Below are positions 1 to 7,422 of a DNA stretch of 64,000 nucleotides, piece by piece. The DNA lies in contig JAJYLY010000001.1 of the NCBI GenBank assembly GCA_021787435.1, positions 124,001-188,000 on the forward strand. The letters run 5' to 3'. Both the position numbers and the translations under genes were made by a program. Below the pieces are notes generated by a model, which was given only the letters and a program-made list of their open reading frames with translations, was not told the origin of the DNA and searched no databases. This stretch comes from Pseudomonadota bacterium (GTDB lineage: Bacteria; Pseudomonadota; Gammaproteobacteria; Burkholderiales; Gallionellaceae). Within the stretch, counting starts at the first letter, position 1. Each line of letters begins with the position of its first letter.

Positions 1-606
1 TTCCTTGATCCACAGCGTAACGTAAGTTTTGCCCGTGCCGCAGGCCATGATGAGTTGGCCTCGATCGGCGGTTTGCAGGCATTGCACCACGGCGGTTCGT
101 GCTTCGTTCTGGTGGTCGCGCGGTGCGGGTGGTGCTTTGCGTTTGGCTTGCGGCAGTGCGGCAAAGTTGGCCGGATATTCCAGCGCAGATTTATCGAAGT
201 CGGACAGCAGAAAACGGATGACGGGTTTGTCTTGTGCATCGCAGACTTGCTTGGCGTTGTTGCCGATACGGTCGGTGGTGGCGATCAGCAGGCGGTGCTG
301 GATGAACGGTCTGTTCGATTCGCTGAGGAATTTATCGACATCGTGTTTGGTAATATCGTAGTCGGGCGAGTAGCACTTGGCTTGCACGGCCCAGTGGTCG
401 CCGTTCTTGTGTTGAAACACCAGATCAATGCCGCAGTCCGCCCCCCAGCGTCCTGGCCATTCATCCCACAGCCACACTTGTTCAACTTGCGTAGCCCATT
501 CAGGATCGGCCTTGAGAAACCATTTGACGAAGTGTTCGAACTGCTTGCCGCGCTTGAGCGGATCGGGGTCGAGGCTGCTGTAGAAATCGGAAAATTGACC
601 AAGCAT
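1..606 (-). CDS. Type ISP/Mrr-like restriction nuclease-helicase, N-terminal part (runs off left edge)
   Basis: An open frame starts at the ATG at 606 and is still open at base 1, so only about 202 N-terminal residues are visible. Residues about 45-80 carry a PD-(D/E)xK nuclease core: GIDLVF followed by the WAVQAK motif, as in Mrr-like domains at the front of LlaGI/LlaBIII-type single-chain restriction enzymes. Residues about 183-202 hold a helicase motif I (GQLIMACGTGKTYVT, Walker A). Nuclease followed by SF2 helicase is the order found in type ISP restriction-modification enzymes and related helicase-nucleases that cut foreign DNA. The methyltransferase and target-recognition parts, if present, lie outside the window. 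It could instead be a helicase-nuclease without a methyltransferase. Its surroundings are accessory DNA, which fits a defence gene. Confidence 0.8.
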   Translation of the reverse strand, partial: MLGQFSDFYSSLDPDPLKRGKQFEHFVKWFLKADPEWATQVEQVWLWDEWPGRWGADCGIDLVFQHKNGDHWAVQAKCYSPDYDITKHDVDKFLSESNRPFIQHRLLIATTDRIGNNAKQVCDAQDKPVIRFLLSDFDKSALEYPANFAALPQAKRKAPPAPRDHQNEARTAVVQCLQTADRGQLIMACGTGKTYVTLWIKE

Positions 607-970
607 GGGCATAACGAATTTCTGAGCTCAAAAGCTGAATGTAAAGCTGGCCTAACTGAGTGTCAAATGAGAAAGCAAAGTTCAGCAATTGGCACCTTTG
701 TTGCTGCTTACGACCGCCTGCTTTCTTGCTGGATATTTAACACCTCGACAGGCAGCAATTGGCACATTGTACTCGGTCAACTTCTCGAATTGCTTGCTCC
801 GAAGCGGTCGCTCAAAGTTAATTGAGCCTAGACGGGCGTGACCGTCCGCATAGGCCGAGCAGTCCGCATAGGCGGTATGGCAGGTTTCAGAGTCCTGCAG
901 CCGTTTGAATGGCATGAATTAGGGACGCCTGACGGGCCGGTTTAGGTTCTATCCTGCCGTTGCCATCCCA
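607..970. other. Intergenic stretch with no supported gene
   Basis: No open frame here has a ribosome site or a recognisable product. The only repeat seen is a 12-bp direct repeat, GTCCGCATAGGC, at 844-855 and 862-873. The stretch would contain the promoter of the restriction gene that starts at 606. Confidence 0.5.
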
Positions 971-1063
971 GTGACCACTGACAATCAGATGAGCAATCAG
1001 ATGAGCAATCAGAAGGGGAATCAAAATTTCTTATCACAGATCACTAGTCCCAACGTTATACAA

Positions 1064-1357
1064 ATGATACGTCATAACGAGTTGAACAAACGAAGTTTAC
1101 ACAGAGTCGGGGTTATAAACAAAACGACTATGCGTGAGTATGATGACTTGTGTCTGGATTTGGTCGCTGAAATCAATGCCCAGGATATCAAGCGTATCCG
1201 TGAACATGTTCTCGTTAGCCAGCCTGTATTTGCTCGTTACCTTAATACCAGCGAATCTACTGTGCAGAAATGGGAGACGGGTCAGAAGAAGCCGAGCGGC
1301 ATGGCGCTAAGGTTGTTGCACATCGTTAAAAAGCACGGCCTCGAAGTGCTGGTGTGA
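1064..1357 (+). CDS. HigA/YiaG-type helix-turn-helix protein, antitoxin-like
   Basis: The product is about 97 residues. The C-terminal half contains an Xre-type helix-turn-helix (VSQPVFARYLNTSESTVQKW, then EtGqKkPSG), the signature of HigA/NadS/YiaG-like regulators that usually pair with a RelE/HigB-type toxin and bind their own promoter. The N-terminal segment VGVINKTTMREYD also fits this family. No toxin ORF is visible on either side, so it looks like an orphan antitoxin or regulator. The start is uncertain. The frame is open back to a GTG at 971 that would add an odd NQMSNQMSNQ-type repeat, while the ATG at 1064 gives the usual family length. Neither start has a good Shine-Dalgarno sequence. 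The two neighbouring features are a restriction gene and an integration scar. Confidence 0.7.
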   Translation: MIRHNELNKRSLHRVGVINKTTMREYDDLCLDLVAEINAQDIKRIREHVLVSQPVFARYLNTSESTVQKWETGQKKPSGMALRLLHIVKKHGLEVLV

Positions 1358-1487
1358 GTATTTTGCTGTCACCGATTTGTCACGTGGCACCGCCATTATG
1401 GAGCTAATCAGAGCTATTTTAGGCTAGTTTTCGATGATGCGGGCATCGTAAGCTATTGATTAATAAAGGTCGTATATTGCAGCTTCG

Positions 1488-1534
1488 TACTACGAACCAA
1501 GGGGTCAGGAGTTCGAATCTCTTCGGGCGCACCA
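1488..1534 (+). other. tRNA-Arg 3' fragment, probable attachment-site scar
   Basis: The sequence reads as the 3' half of a tRNA-Arg with an ACG-type anticodon region. TACGAACCAAGG is followed by a T-arm (AGGAG TTCGAAT CTCTT), an acceptor 3' strand CGGGCGC, discriminator A and an encoded CCA. The matching 5' half (GCGCCCG and D-arm) is absent upstream, so it is not a functional tRNA gene. A tyrosine recombinase C-terminal remnant ends 30 bp away, the classic arrangement of an integrated element at an att site in the 3' end of a tRNA gene. Confidence 0.75.
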
Positions 1535-1563
1535 ATAAATCTATGGGTTAGGTCAGTAATGAT

Positions 1564-1833
1564 CTAGCCCATTTTTCTTTTGAAGGAACTTTGAAGGGAC
1601 TCTGCTTTTTCCCTGAACAGCATTTCCAGATTTGCGTTCGTCCGATTGCTTTCATCGGTGATCAGATTCAAGGCGTCCAGCAATTCACGCACCTGTGCCA
1701 CGCTGTAGTGCGATGTCATTGTTCCTCGACTGTGCCAGAGGATATCCGAGATCGTTTCCTCACGCACACCCGTTTCACGCAGTCGCATGCCAACTGTATG
1801 TCGCAGATCATGCACACGAACATCCTGTAGGCC
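1564..1833 (-). pseudogene. Tyrosine recombinase (phage-type integrase) C-terminal remnant
   Basis: About 89 residues of the catalytic C-terminus remain. They show VHDLRHT (His and second catalytic Arg), LWHSRG (His of the WH/GH motif) and TSHYSVAQ with the nucleophilic Tyr, followed by the family's charged tail. Everything upstream of the second catalytic Arg is missing. In the same frame the sequence passes directly into the DNA of the glycine-rich repeat gene, so the 5' end was lost by a deletion or recombination near 1833. The neighbouring tRNA-Arg fragment is the expected attachment site. This resembles integrases of tRNA-targeted islands more than an IntI integron integrase. It cannot be functional as it stands. 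Confidence 0.8.
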
Positions 1834-2137
1834 CGGCATTAGAACCTGTGCCATAGTAGCCACCTGCCCCGTTTGATTGCCAACCACTTCCTGCGTTACT
1901 GCCGGTACCATATGTGCCTCCCGCACCATTGGACTGATAACCGCCTCCTGCGTTGCTGCCGGTACCATATATGCCGCCCGCACCATTGGACTGGTAGCCG
2001 CTCCCTGCATTTTTACCTGTGCCATAGCCACCACCGGCACCATTAGACTGATACCCGCCTTGAGCGTGAGCTCCACTGGCAACAACGGAAACAAGAACCA
2101 AAGCTGCAAAAATCTGAATCAGGTTTTTCTTCATCAT
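1808..2137 (-). CDS. Secreted glycine-rich tandem-repeat protein, 3' end fused into integrase remnant
   Basis: The product is 109 residues. A clear Sec signal peptide (residues 1-25, hydrophobic core AALVLVSVVAS, cleavage after AHA) precedes four near-perfect 19-residue repeats of the type GYQSNGAGGxYGTGSNAG. A Shine-Dalgarno AAGGAG lies just upstream of the ATG at 2137 (alternative ATG at 2134). After the fourth repeat the frame runs seven residues (PTGCSCA) into DNA that encodes an integrase in another frame, then stops. The natural C-terminus has therefore been replaced. I do not recognise the family. Such low-complexity G/Y/N/S repeats suggest an extracellular or surface structural role, which is inference. 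It lies directly downstream of an attC site, so it could be the gene of another integron cassette. Confidence 0.7.
   Translation of the reverse strand: MMKKNLIQIFAALVLVSVVASGAHAQGGYQSNGAGGGYGTGKNAGSGYQSNGAGGIYGTGSNAGGGYQSNGAGGTYGTGSNAGSGWQSNGAGGYYGTGSNAGPTGCSCA
1832..2056 (-). repeat. Four tandem 57-bp coding repeats
   Basis: The repeat region of the glycine-rich gene has a period of 57 bp (19 codons). The copies differ at one or two codons each (for example K/S and G/I/T/Y). Such arrays can expand or contract by slippage. Confidence 0.8.
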
Positions 2138-2219
2138 GTCACTCCTTTTTGAACGGTAGGAAATAAAAAACCTACAAATGCGCGTTACAGTATGGACTTA
2201 ACCATCGTGGCAATTCAGG

Positions 2220-2281
2220 GCATAACGTAAATTTAGGGGCGCGCCGCTTTTGGCGCGTCCCGCTCGAACGCCATGTTGGGC
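2220..2281 (-). other. Integron attC site
   Basis: Read on the minus strand, the site begins GCCCAAC (RYYYAAC) and ends GTTATGC (GTTRRRY-like, one mismatch). Between them is an imperfect palindrome with a GTTCGAGCGGGAC arm, the layout of classical attC sites such as that of aadA cassettes. Length is 62 bp. It starts about 20 bp after the O-methyltransferase stop codon and has the same orientation as that gene, exactly where a cassette's attC belongs. Confidence 0.85.
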
Positions 2282-2302
2282 GGCTTTGCAAGATCAACCG
2301 CT

Positions 2303-3316
2303 TTACTTGACTCCGATCACCATTGAGTCCGGCCCGACAAGGTGTTCCACTCGCGTCGTGGAAAATCCTGCTTCTTTCATCCAGCCTGAACAGTCACGCC
2401 CGGTATAGTCGAAGCCTCCCGGCGTTTCGATGAGCATGTTCAAGCTCAACATCAAGCCAAATGCATTTTTCGACCGATCATCGTCAATGATTGCCTCGTA
2501 GACGACAAGTGCGCCGCCAACGGGCACAGCGTCAAAAGCTTTTTTGATGAGCATTTTTTTCGTGGGAAGGTCCCAGTCGTGCAAGATATGCCCCATCAGC
2601 ACGACATCGGCCTTTGGAATAGCTTGTTTGAAAAAGTCGCCAGGCTGAAACCTAAGCCTATCAGTGACACTGGCTGTCGCGGCGTATTCCTCGAAAATCG
2701 GCGCCACTTCCGGCAAGTCAAACCCGGTACCTTGTAAATGCGGATTGGCCAACGCGATTTGCACCGCAAGATCGCCTTGCGCGGTACCGACATCAACGAA
2801 CGTCTGATAATCCTTCCAAGGAAAGGCGTGGGCGATGGTCATGTTGGCACCATGGCTGACGCTGGTCATTGCAGTGAGAAATTCCTTCAGGCGCGCGGGA
2901 TCGGCGTAGAGCGTCTCGAACACACCCGCACCACCAGACTTTAGTTCGTTTTGCGGCATTCCGGTACGAAGTCCCTCGGTGAGATGCCCCCAGAATGGAT
3001 AGAGGCGAGAATTGGCCATCTCGAGAATGCCGCCCACGTATGATGGTTTTTTTCGATCAAGGAAGAGGGCTGTCTCAGGTGTGTTTGCGTAAACATCAGT
3101 GTTCCGCGTCAGAAATCCGAGTGCCACGAGGGTATCAAGAAAGTCTCGTGCCGAGCGAGAGTGCAGACCAAGGCGTCCGCTAAGGGAGTCGAAGGACTCC
3201 GGGCCGTGCGCCAATTCCGTGAAAACGCCCATTTCGACAGCACTCAAGAGTGTCTTTGAAGCCCAAAACGCCATCCCTGTTTGCAAGATTTTTTCTGGAT
3301 TCAGTTGCTCGTTCAT
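2303..3316 (-). CDS. SAM-dependent O-methyltransferase (family 2), gene-cassette borne
   Basis: The product is 337 residues. The N-terminal part (about residues 5-95) resembles the winged-helix dimerisation domain of plant/bacterial type O-methyltransferases ([19 protein letters not shown]). The catalytic Rossmann part has [12 protein letters not shown] for SAM binding, an acidic GFDLPEV, then GHILHDWD with the catalytic-type His found in this family. It would methylate a hydroxyl on a small, probably aromatic, metabolite. The substrate cannot be told. The start at 3316 is chosen for its AAGGGGAAGC ribosome site; a longer frame to 3370 would run into the upstream attC. Two same-orientation attC sites flank it, about 20 bp after the stop and about 50 bp before the start, so it is an integron gene cassette. 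Methyltransferases are common cassette cargo. Confidence 0.9.
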   Translation of the reverse strand: MNEQLNPEKILQTGMAFWASKTLLSAVEMGVFTELAHGPESFDSLSGRLGLHSRSARDFLDTLVALGFLTRNTDVYANTPETALFLDRKKPSYVGGILEMANSRLYPFWGHLTEGLRTGMPQNELKSGGAGVFETLYADPARLKEFLTAMTSVSHGANMTIAHAFPWKDYQTFVDVGTAQGDLAVQIALANPHLQGTGFDLPEVAPIFEEYAATASVTDRLRFQPGDFFKQAIPKADVVLMGHILHDWDLPTKKMLIKKAFDAVPVGGALVVYEAIIDDDRSKNAFGLMLSLNMLIETPGGFDYTGRDCSGWMKEAGFSTTRVEHLVGPDSMVIGVK

Positions 3317-3364
3317 GTAGCTTCCCCTTTTCTTCTGTTGTGGCAAAAAAGGCGTTGCCACGCC

Positions 3365-3427
3365 GCCCAACGTAAAGTTGAGGGGCTGCGCGCTTTTGCG
3401 GCGTCCCGCTCGAATGTAGGGTTAGGC
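3365..3427 (-). other. Integron attC site (upstream of the methyltransferase cassette)
   Basis: On the minus strand the site begins GCCTAAC and ends GTTGGGC, perfect RYYYAAC/GTTRRRY ends. A CATTCGAGCGGGAC arm and a complementary GCCCCTCAACTTTA arm lie between them. Length is 63 bp. It is clearly homologous to the site at 2220-2281, sharing the TTCGAGCGGGACGC block. The two sites mark the two boundaries of the methyltransferase cassette. No integron integrase gene is visible in the window. Confidence 0.85.
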
Positions 3428-3873
3428 ATCGGTTGCCTGTAGAAGCGAGATGAACTCAGAGTGATGCCTGCCTTATCCTCGCCTCAACAGGAAAAATCCT
3501 TTATGCAAATAGAGCCATGGTACATCGGCTGTTCACATCCTGTCGCAGCCCCACTCGCCGACATCCCAGCAGAGGTAACAGGCGGGGGTCTGCGCGGTGC
3601 TGTTCATATTAGGCGAACCCTCCCTGCCAGACGCTTCTGCATCATGCACAGCTTGATAGCGATGGCCATGTCGCATTGAGCTTTGATACGTTCGCTATTT
3701 TCTCTGGTAAATTAACCCGCCTCTTGGAAGATGAAAATCCGAGGAAACCTCATCCCATACTGCATCACATCTCCAATAAAAATCACGAGACGATATTACA
3801 TGCGTTTACAGACGATGAATTAACTACTACAATAGGCCGATAATAATTATAAGATATAATAGAACGGTTCTTT
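3428..3873. other. Stretch without a recognised gene
   Basis: An open frame of 72 codons exists at 3461-3679 on the plus strand, but it has no clear ribosome site, an unusual composition and no recognisable product. No further attC site was found here. The DNA turns AT-rich from about 3760. Confidence 0.4.
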
Positions 3874-4044
3874 ATGCATTTATCATATAAATTATTTGAA
3901 CTTTTTCTACATAAGGTGTTCTTACGTTTTCGTAAAGACATACTGCTTTTAAAAGAATTATTTAATCCGAATAGCGGCACGACATTTGTTGAGTATATTT
4001 TGCTGCTTCCATTTAATTTTGGGATTGGGAGGTCGTCACAATGA
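3874..4044 (+). CDS. Small hypothetical protein, AT-rich, overlaps next ORF
   Basis: A 56-codon frame runs from the ATG at 3874 to a TGA at 4042-4044. The ATG of the next small ORF at 4041 overlaps this stop as ATGA, the usual sign of translational coupling. The product is rich in Leu, Phe and Lys, with a basic, hydrophobic N-terminal half (LFELFLHKVFLRFRKDILLL). No family is recognised. The ribosome site is weak and the region is unusually AT-rich, so the frame could be fortuitous. Confidence 0.35.
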   Translation: MHLSYKLFELFLHKVFLRFRKDILLLKELFNPNSGTTFVEYILLLPFNFGIGRSSQ

Positions 4045-4220
4045 ACATCCTGCAGATAAAATACGCTACCTATACAATTGCTGCTTCTTTGTTGTTTCTT
4101 ATGTGTCCAAACGAACGTAGCAGCGAACAAATCAAGGACGATGTGATCACAGAGGCAATGTCCATGCATTCTGAATATGATCCGGATGACATGCATTATT
4201 ACTACGATTCACAGATGTAA
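4041..4220 (+). CDS. Small hypothetical protein with signal-like N-terminus
   Basis: A 59-residue product starts at the ATG at 4041, with a strong GGAGG ribosome site at 4028-4032. The N-terminus has a hydrophobic stretch (YTIAASLLFLMC), which could be a signal peptide or a short membrane anchor. The rest is acidic and His/Tyr/Met rich (AMSMHSEYDPDDMHYYYDSQM), which could bind metal, although that is speculation. The stop of the preceding 56-residue ORF overlaps its start by four bases. I do not recognise the family. Confidence 0.5.
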   Translation: MNILQIKYATYTIAASLLFLMCPNERSSEQIKDDVITEAMSMHSEYDPDDMHYYYDSQM

Positions 4221-4302
4221 ACTATACACGGTCGTGTGTTCCAAAATGGTTATGTGCTCCAGGCACCCGCATGATGAAGAGTAACCACTAAAAAGGAGTG
4301 GA

Positions 4303-4545
4303 ATGCTTAGAGGTTGCGCAGATAGATACACCCGTGTGATGGCGCCACAGGTCGGACCGTAAGAACGTAAACTTGAAAAAATAATTGTGCTTAGAGCACA
4401 ATTGAAAGATGAGGACGTTCTTGGCGAACGTCCATCAGGGATCGCAGACAAAAATGCGTCTGCAATAAAGCCGGATATAAGTTTAGCCGATTTAAGTTTT
4501 ACCAAAATACGAAAAATCTCTTGCCAAACCGTGATGCGTCCATAA
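4303..4545 (+). pseudogene. Short gene interrupted by an in-frame TAA
   Basis: An AAGGAG ribosome site at 4293-4298 precedes an ATG at 4303. The frame reads 19 codons, meets a TAA at 4360-4362, then stays open in the same frame for another 60 codons to 4545 (KLEKIIVLRAQLKDEDVLGE and onward, with LADLSFTKIRK near the end). The second half has a coding-like, amphipathic composition. The simplest reading is a small gene killed by one nonsense mutation. The family is not recognised. Confidence 0.4.
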
Positions 4546-4718
4546 AAGACTATTTTCGGGGAAACCTAACACCAGCATCTACACCATGCGCACGGTGATA
4601 TTTCTCATCTCTGGCAAACTCGATTTCCATAGATTCAACTTTTATGCCGCTTTATCCACTCGTTTTCAAAAAGCTATATTTTTCAATATATCACTCGTAC
4701 AAGCATTGGCAAAAAATT

Positions 4719-4913
4719 CTATAAGGAAGAAGTTTTAGATTGATCATTTGTTTTTACGTTTTGGTTCTTCCACTTTTCATAGCAGTTCAAACCACAAAAA
4801 TACGCAACATAGTCCATAGCTTCTGAAGCTATCACTGCGGATTTGGGCACTTCTTTCAGGCATACCTCGCAGGCAACGCACTCTACATCGATTGGTTTGT
4901 TCTTCATAGTCAT
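4719..4913 (-). CDS. DUF3330 small zinc-ribbon protein
   Basis: The product is 64 residues. Two Cys pairs (VACEVCLKEVP and YFCGLNCYEKW) flank a short beta-rich centre with SEAMDYVAYFCG, the pattern of DUF3330 proteins. These are small putative zinc-binding proteins often carried by mercury-resistance transposons and other mobile DNA. The function of the family is unknown. The start at 4913 is supported by the AAGGAGAT ribosome site immediately upstream. It stands alone between the AT-rich ORF cluster and the sigma54 activator gene, with no mer genes in view. Confidence 0.75.
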   Translation of the reverse strand: MTMKNKPIDVECVACEVCLKEVPKSAVIASEAMDYVAYFCGLNCYEKWKNQNVKTNDQSKTSSL

Positions 4914-5204
4914 GATGTATCTCCTTAGTTATCCGATCAGTGCCATCTTGCAAGCTGTTTATCCGAATCAGGTATCTATCGAATAGCGTTTATCTGCCGC
5001 TCCGCCAAACTTGTTTATTCCGCGATCTGTCGGTGGCGGATACCTTGTTGAACTGAACCTACGGAGAGCATATCCTATGGAGATTGTAAAGTTTTACTGG
5101 CCAGCGTCAATTGAATAATGCGCGGGTAATTCATGTTTCAGACTCAAGTCAGTGTGTTGCTAGGCGATCATCCTAACCCCCTCATGTTTAGGTGCAGAAA
5201 TAAC

Positions 5205-7124
5205 TCAGCCCACCGAGTGTTGCCGCGCTAGTGCAATTTTTCGATACAACGTCTGCCTGCTGATGCCCAATCGTCGGGCTGTCGCAGAAACATTACCGTG
5301 GCTGTCTTGCAATGCCTGTTGAATGACAGCGAGTGAAACGGCTTTAAGGTTTTGTGGGGAGGCAGCGGCACCATCATGTACTAGAGATTGCGTATCTGCT
5401 GCAAGTTCATCGAGCAGATCGTCTGGCATATGCCGCCAATCGATACATTTTTCATGCGCATCCAACATAGCACTGGCGGTGCGCAGCAAGTTAGAATATT
5501 GACGGATGTTGCCTGGCCATGGATAGCGACTCAACTTAGCGAGCAACTCAGGCTTGAGGTGGACTGCACATTCTGGATTGTGTTCGTCCAAGATACGTTC
5601 TGTGAGTGCTTGAAAATCAGTACGTTCACGCAAGGCAGGCAGGTTCACTGTCAAACCATTGATGCGGTAATACAGATCGCTGCGGAAGATGCCTTTGTCC
5701 GCATCCTCCCGCAGTTTTCGATGTGTTGCGCAGATCAGGCTGAAATCCACTTTGACAGCCTTGCCGCTACCGAGCGGGGTCACTTGGCGATCTTGCAACA
5801 CCCGCAACAAACGGGTTTGCATAGCGAGTGGCATGTCGCCAATTTCATCCAAGAACAATGTGCCGCCATGCGCCTCGCGCAAACGACCGATGTAGCCTTC
5901 ACGGCGCGCACCAGTGAATGCACCTGGTACGTAACCAAACAATTCCGCCTCGATGAGATGTTCAGGCAAGGCAGCGCAGTTGATGGCGACAAAGGGTTTA
6001 TCACGACGCGCCCCACTCTCATGCACGGCCCGTGCAAACAATTCCTTACCGACACCTGACTCGCCATGCAGCAACAAGGGAATGTGTTTGTGTGCGACGC
6101 GACGTGCTTTGTCGGTAGCCCTGCGCCACATTGGATCACCCAAATCGAGGTTGGACAACGCATCGGCAGTTGTCGTTCGCTCCACTGCAGGAACAGAGGT
6201 GAGCATGCTTTCGACGGCATGCACCTGAATAAACAGTGGCGTGCCGTCATGCAAATGAATTGGTCTGGACGTAGCAAACCGATACGAATTACGAGAGAGC
6301 AGTTCTTCCAATCGCACATCCAGCACATTACTGATCTTTGCACTGCCGATGTCATTTGGCGACAGATGCATTATCTCCAATCCGGTTCGGTTCGCCCCCA
6401 CAATCCAACCATCGGCGGAGATGGCAATGATGCCTTCGGCCACCGAACCTATACCTTCGGGCTGTGCGTGCAGATGCAGTCGGATATGGCGTTGACAACT
6501 CGCCAGCACCAAGCGATTCTCGATCATGCGTGCGGCCATGTTTACCAATCCCAAGGTGTGCGGATGACGATTACGAAGATCTCCTGAGATGTCGATGACA
6601 CCCAACAACTTGCCGTCCGCCGACATGATGGGGGATGCCGCGCAAGTCAAAAATCCATTTCGCTCAAGAAAATGTTCCGTGCCATTTATTTCAACAGAAC
6701 TCGACTCAGCCACGGAAGTGCCGATGGCATTTGTCCCGCGATAGCTTTCTTGCCAACACGAACCGGAAGACAGCGCAACGCGTTCCGCTTTGTTGAGAAA
6801 ATCCACATCCCCCATGGTGTGCAACAACGTGGCTTGCTTGTCTGCAAGAATTACCATGCTTTGGCTGCGCTTAACCTGTTGATAAAGGTAATCCATGACA
6901 GGTTGCGAATGCGCCAACAGGTCTTGATTGGTGGCGAGCGCGTAACGCAGCGCGTTATCCGGGCGCAGATCGATCTCCATCAACCTGCCGGTGGGCATTA
7001 CGCCCGCTTCCAAACTACGCCGCCAGGAACGCGCGATACGTTCATCCAGTGCGCCGCTGAGACACTCTCCGTATTGCAACAAGTGCGAGCGAGCTTGGCG
7101 CAAAGCTAATGCTGATTGAGTCAT
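5205..7124 (-). CDS. acoR: Sigma54-dependent transcriptional activator, AcoR family
   Basis: The product is 639 residues. It has an N-terminal GAF-type sensor region (about 60-205), a PAS-like segment (about 222-310) and an AAA+ domain with Walker A GESGVGKE (354-361), the sigma54-contacting GAFTGA loop (401-406) and Walker B GGTLFLDEIGD (420-430). A Fis-type helix-turn-helix (GNVSATARRLGISRQTLYRK) lies near residue 615. The AcoR family activates sigma54 promoters of acetoin and alcohol/aldehyde catabolic genes. It is transcribed away from the aldehyde dehydrogenase gene. Between them lie a sigma54 promoter and a palindrome, so that gene is its probable target. The effector (acetoin, acetaldehyde or another alcohol) cannot be told from sequence. 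Confidence 0.88.
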   Translation of the reverse strand: MTQSALALRQARSHLLQYGECLSGALDERIARSWRRSLEAGVMPTGRLMEIDLRPDNALRYALATNQDLLAHSQPVMDYLYQQVKRSQSMVILADKQATLLHTMGDVDFLNKAERVALSSGSCWQESYRGTNAIGTSVAESSSVEINGTEHFLERNGFLTCAASPIMSADGKLLGVIDISGDLRNRHPHTLGLVNMAARMIENRLVLASCQRHIRLHLHAQPEGIGSVAEGIIAISADGWIVGANRTGLEIMHLSPNDIGSAKISNVLDVRLEELLSRNSYRFATSRPIHLHDGTPLFIQVHAVESMLTSVPAVERTTTADALSNLDLGDPMWRRATDKARRVAHKHIPLLLHGESGVGKELFARAVHESGARRDKPFVAINCAALPEHLIEAELFGYVPGAFTGARREGYIGRLREAHGGTLFLDEIGDMPLAMQTRLLRVLQDRQVTPLGSGKAVKVDFSLICATHRKLREDADKGIFRSDLYYRINGLTVNLPALRERTDFQALTERILDEHNPECAVHLKPELLAKLSRYPWPGNIRQYSNLLRTASAMLDAHEKCIDWRHMPDDLLDELAADTQSLVHDGAAASPQNLKAVSLAVIQQALQDSHGNVSATARRLGISRQTLYRKIALARQHSVG

Positions 7125-7231
7125 ATGAATGCGATTCCCCCAAGGTAATGCGATGGAACTTTGGCGAAGTATAGAAGAATAGCAAGATGGCGCAATAACT
7201 ACTTATTGAAAATGTGTCCAACTGTCACGTT

Positions 7232-7249
7232 TTGCAACAATTGTTACAA
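7232..7249. promoter_or_regulatory. Candidate upstream activator site (palindrome)
   Basis: TTGCAACAATTGTTACAA is an 18-bp inverted repeat with one mismatched pair. It lies about 85-105 bp upstream of the -24/-12 promoter, a normal distance for an enhancer bound by a sigma54 activator. Binding by the divergent AcoR-like protein is inferred. Confidence 0.55.
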
Positions 7250-7334
7250 ATAGGGACGTCACACTGACCAGCTAAATCAACACCCAGAAAAATGATTTCC
7301 CATGGAAATCAATTACTAAAAGCTAAATATTGGC

Positions 7335-7350
7335 TGGCCTGGAACTTGCA
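7335..7350 (+). promoter_or_regulatory. Sigma54 (-24/-12) promoter
   Basis: TGGCCTGGAACTTGCA has the invariant GG and GC doublets separated by exactly ten bases and closely follows the TGGCAC-N5-TTGCW consensus. It is 73 bp upstream of the aldehyde dehydrogenase start and would give a transcript starting near 7362. Confidence 0.85.
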
Positions 7351-7422
7351 TGACAGTTTATGCAGCACAGAAGCGGGAGCAATCTGCTTAATCGTCAATC
7401 AATATAACGAGGAGAAAACACA

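Noticed and set aside
55-825. Long plus-strand frame of 256 codons
   Set aside because: It lies antisense to the nuclease-helicase gene, which has recognisable motifs; the plus frame has none.
844-873. Direct repeat GTCCGCATAGGC twice, checked as a CRISPR seed
   Set aside because: Only two 12-bp copies with a six-base gap; no array, no cas genes.
1564-1833. Possibility that the recombinase remnant is the integron integrase IntI
   Set aside because: The motif context (VHDLRHTVGMRLRE, LWHSRGTMTSHYS) and the tRNA scar fit a phage/island integrase. No IntI-specific region is present.
1564-2109. Continuous 181-codon minus frame reading through the glycine-rich repeats into the integrase end
   Set aside because: The N-terminal half is the repeat gene read out of frame; only the last 89 codons are integrase-derived.
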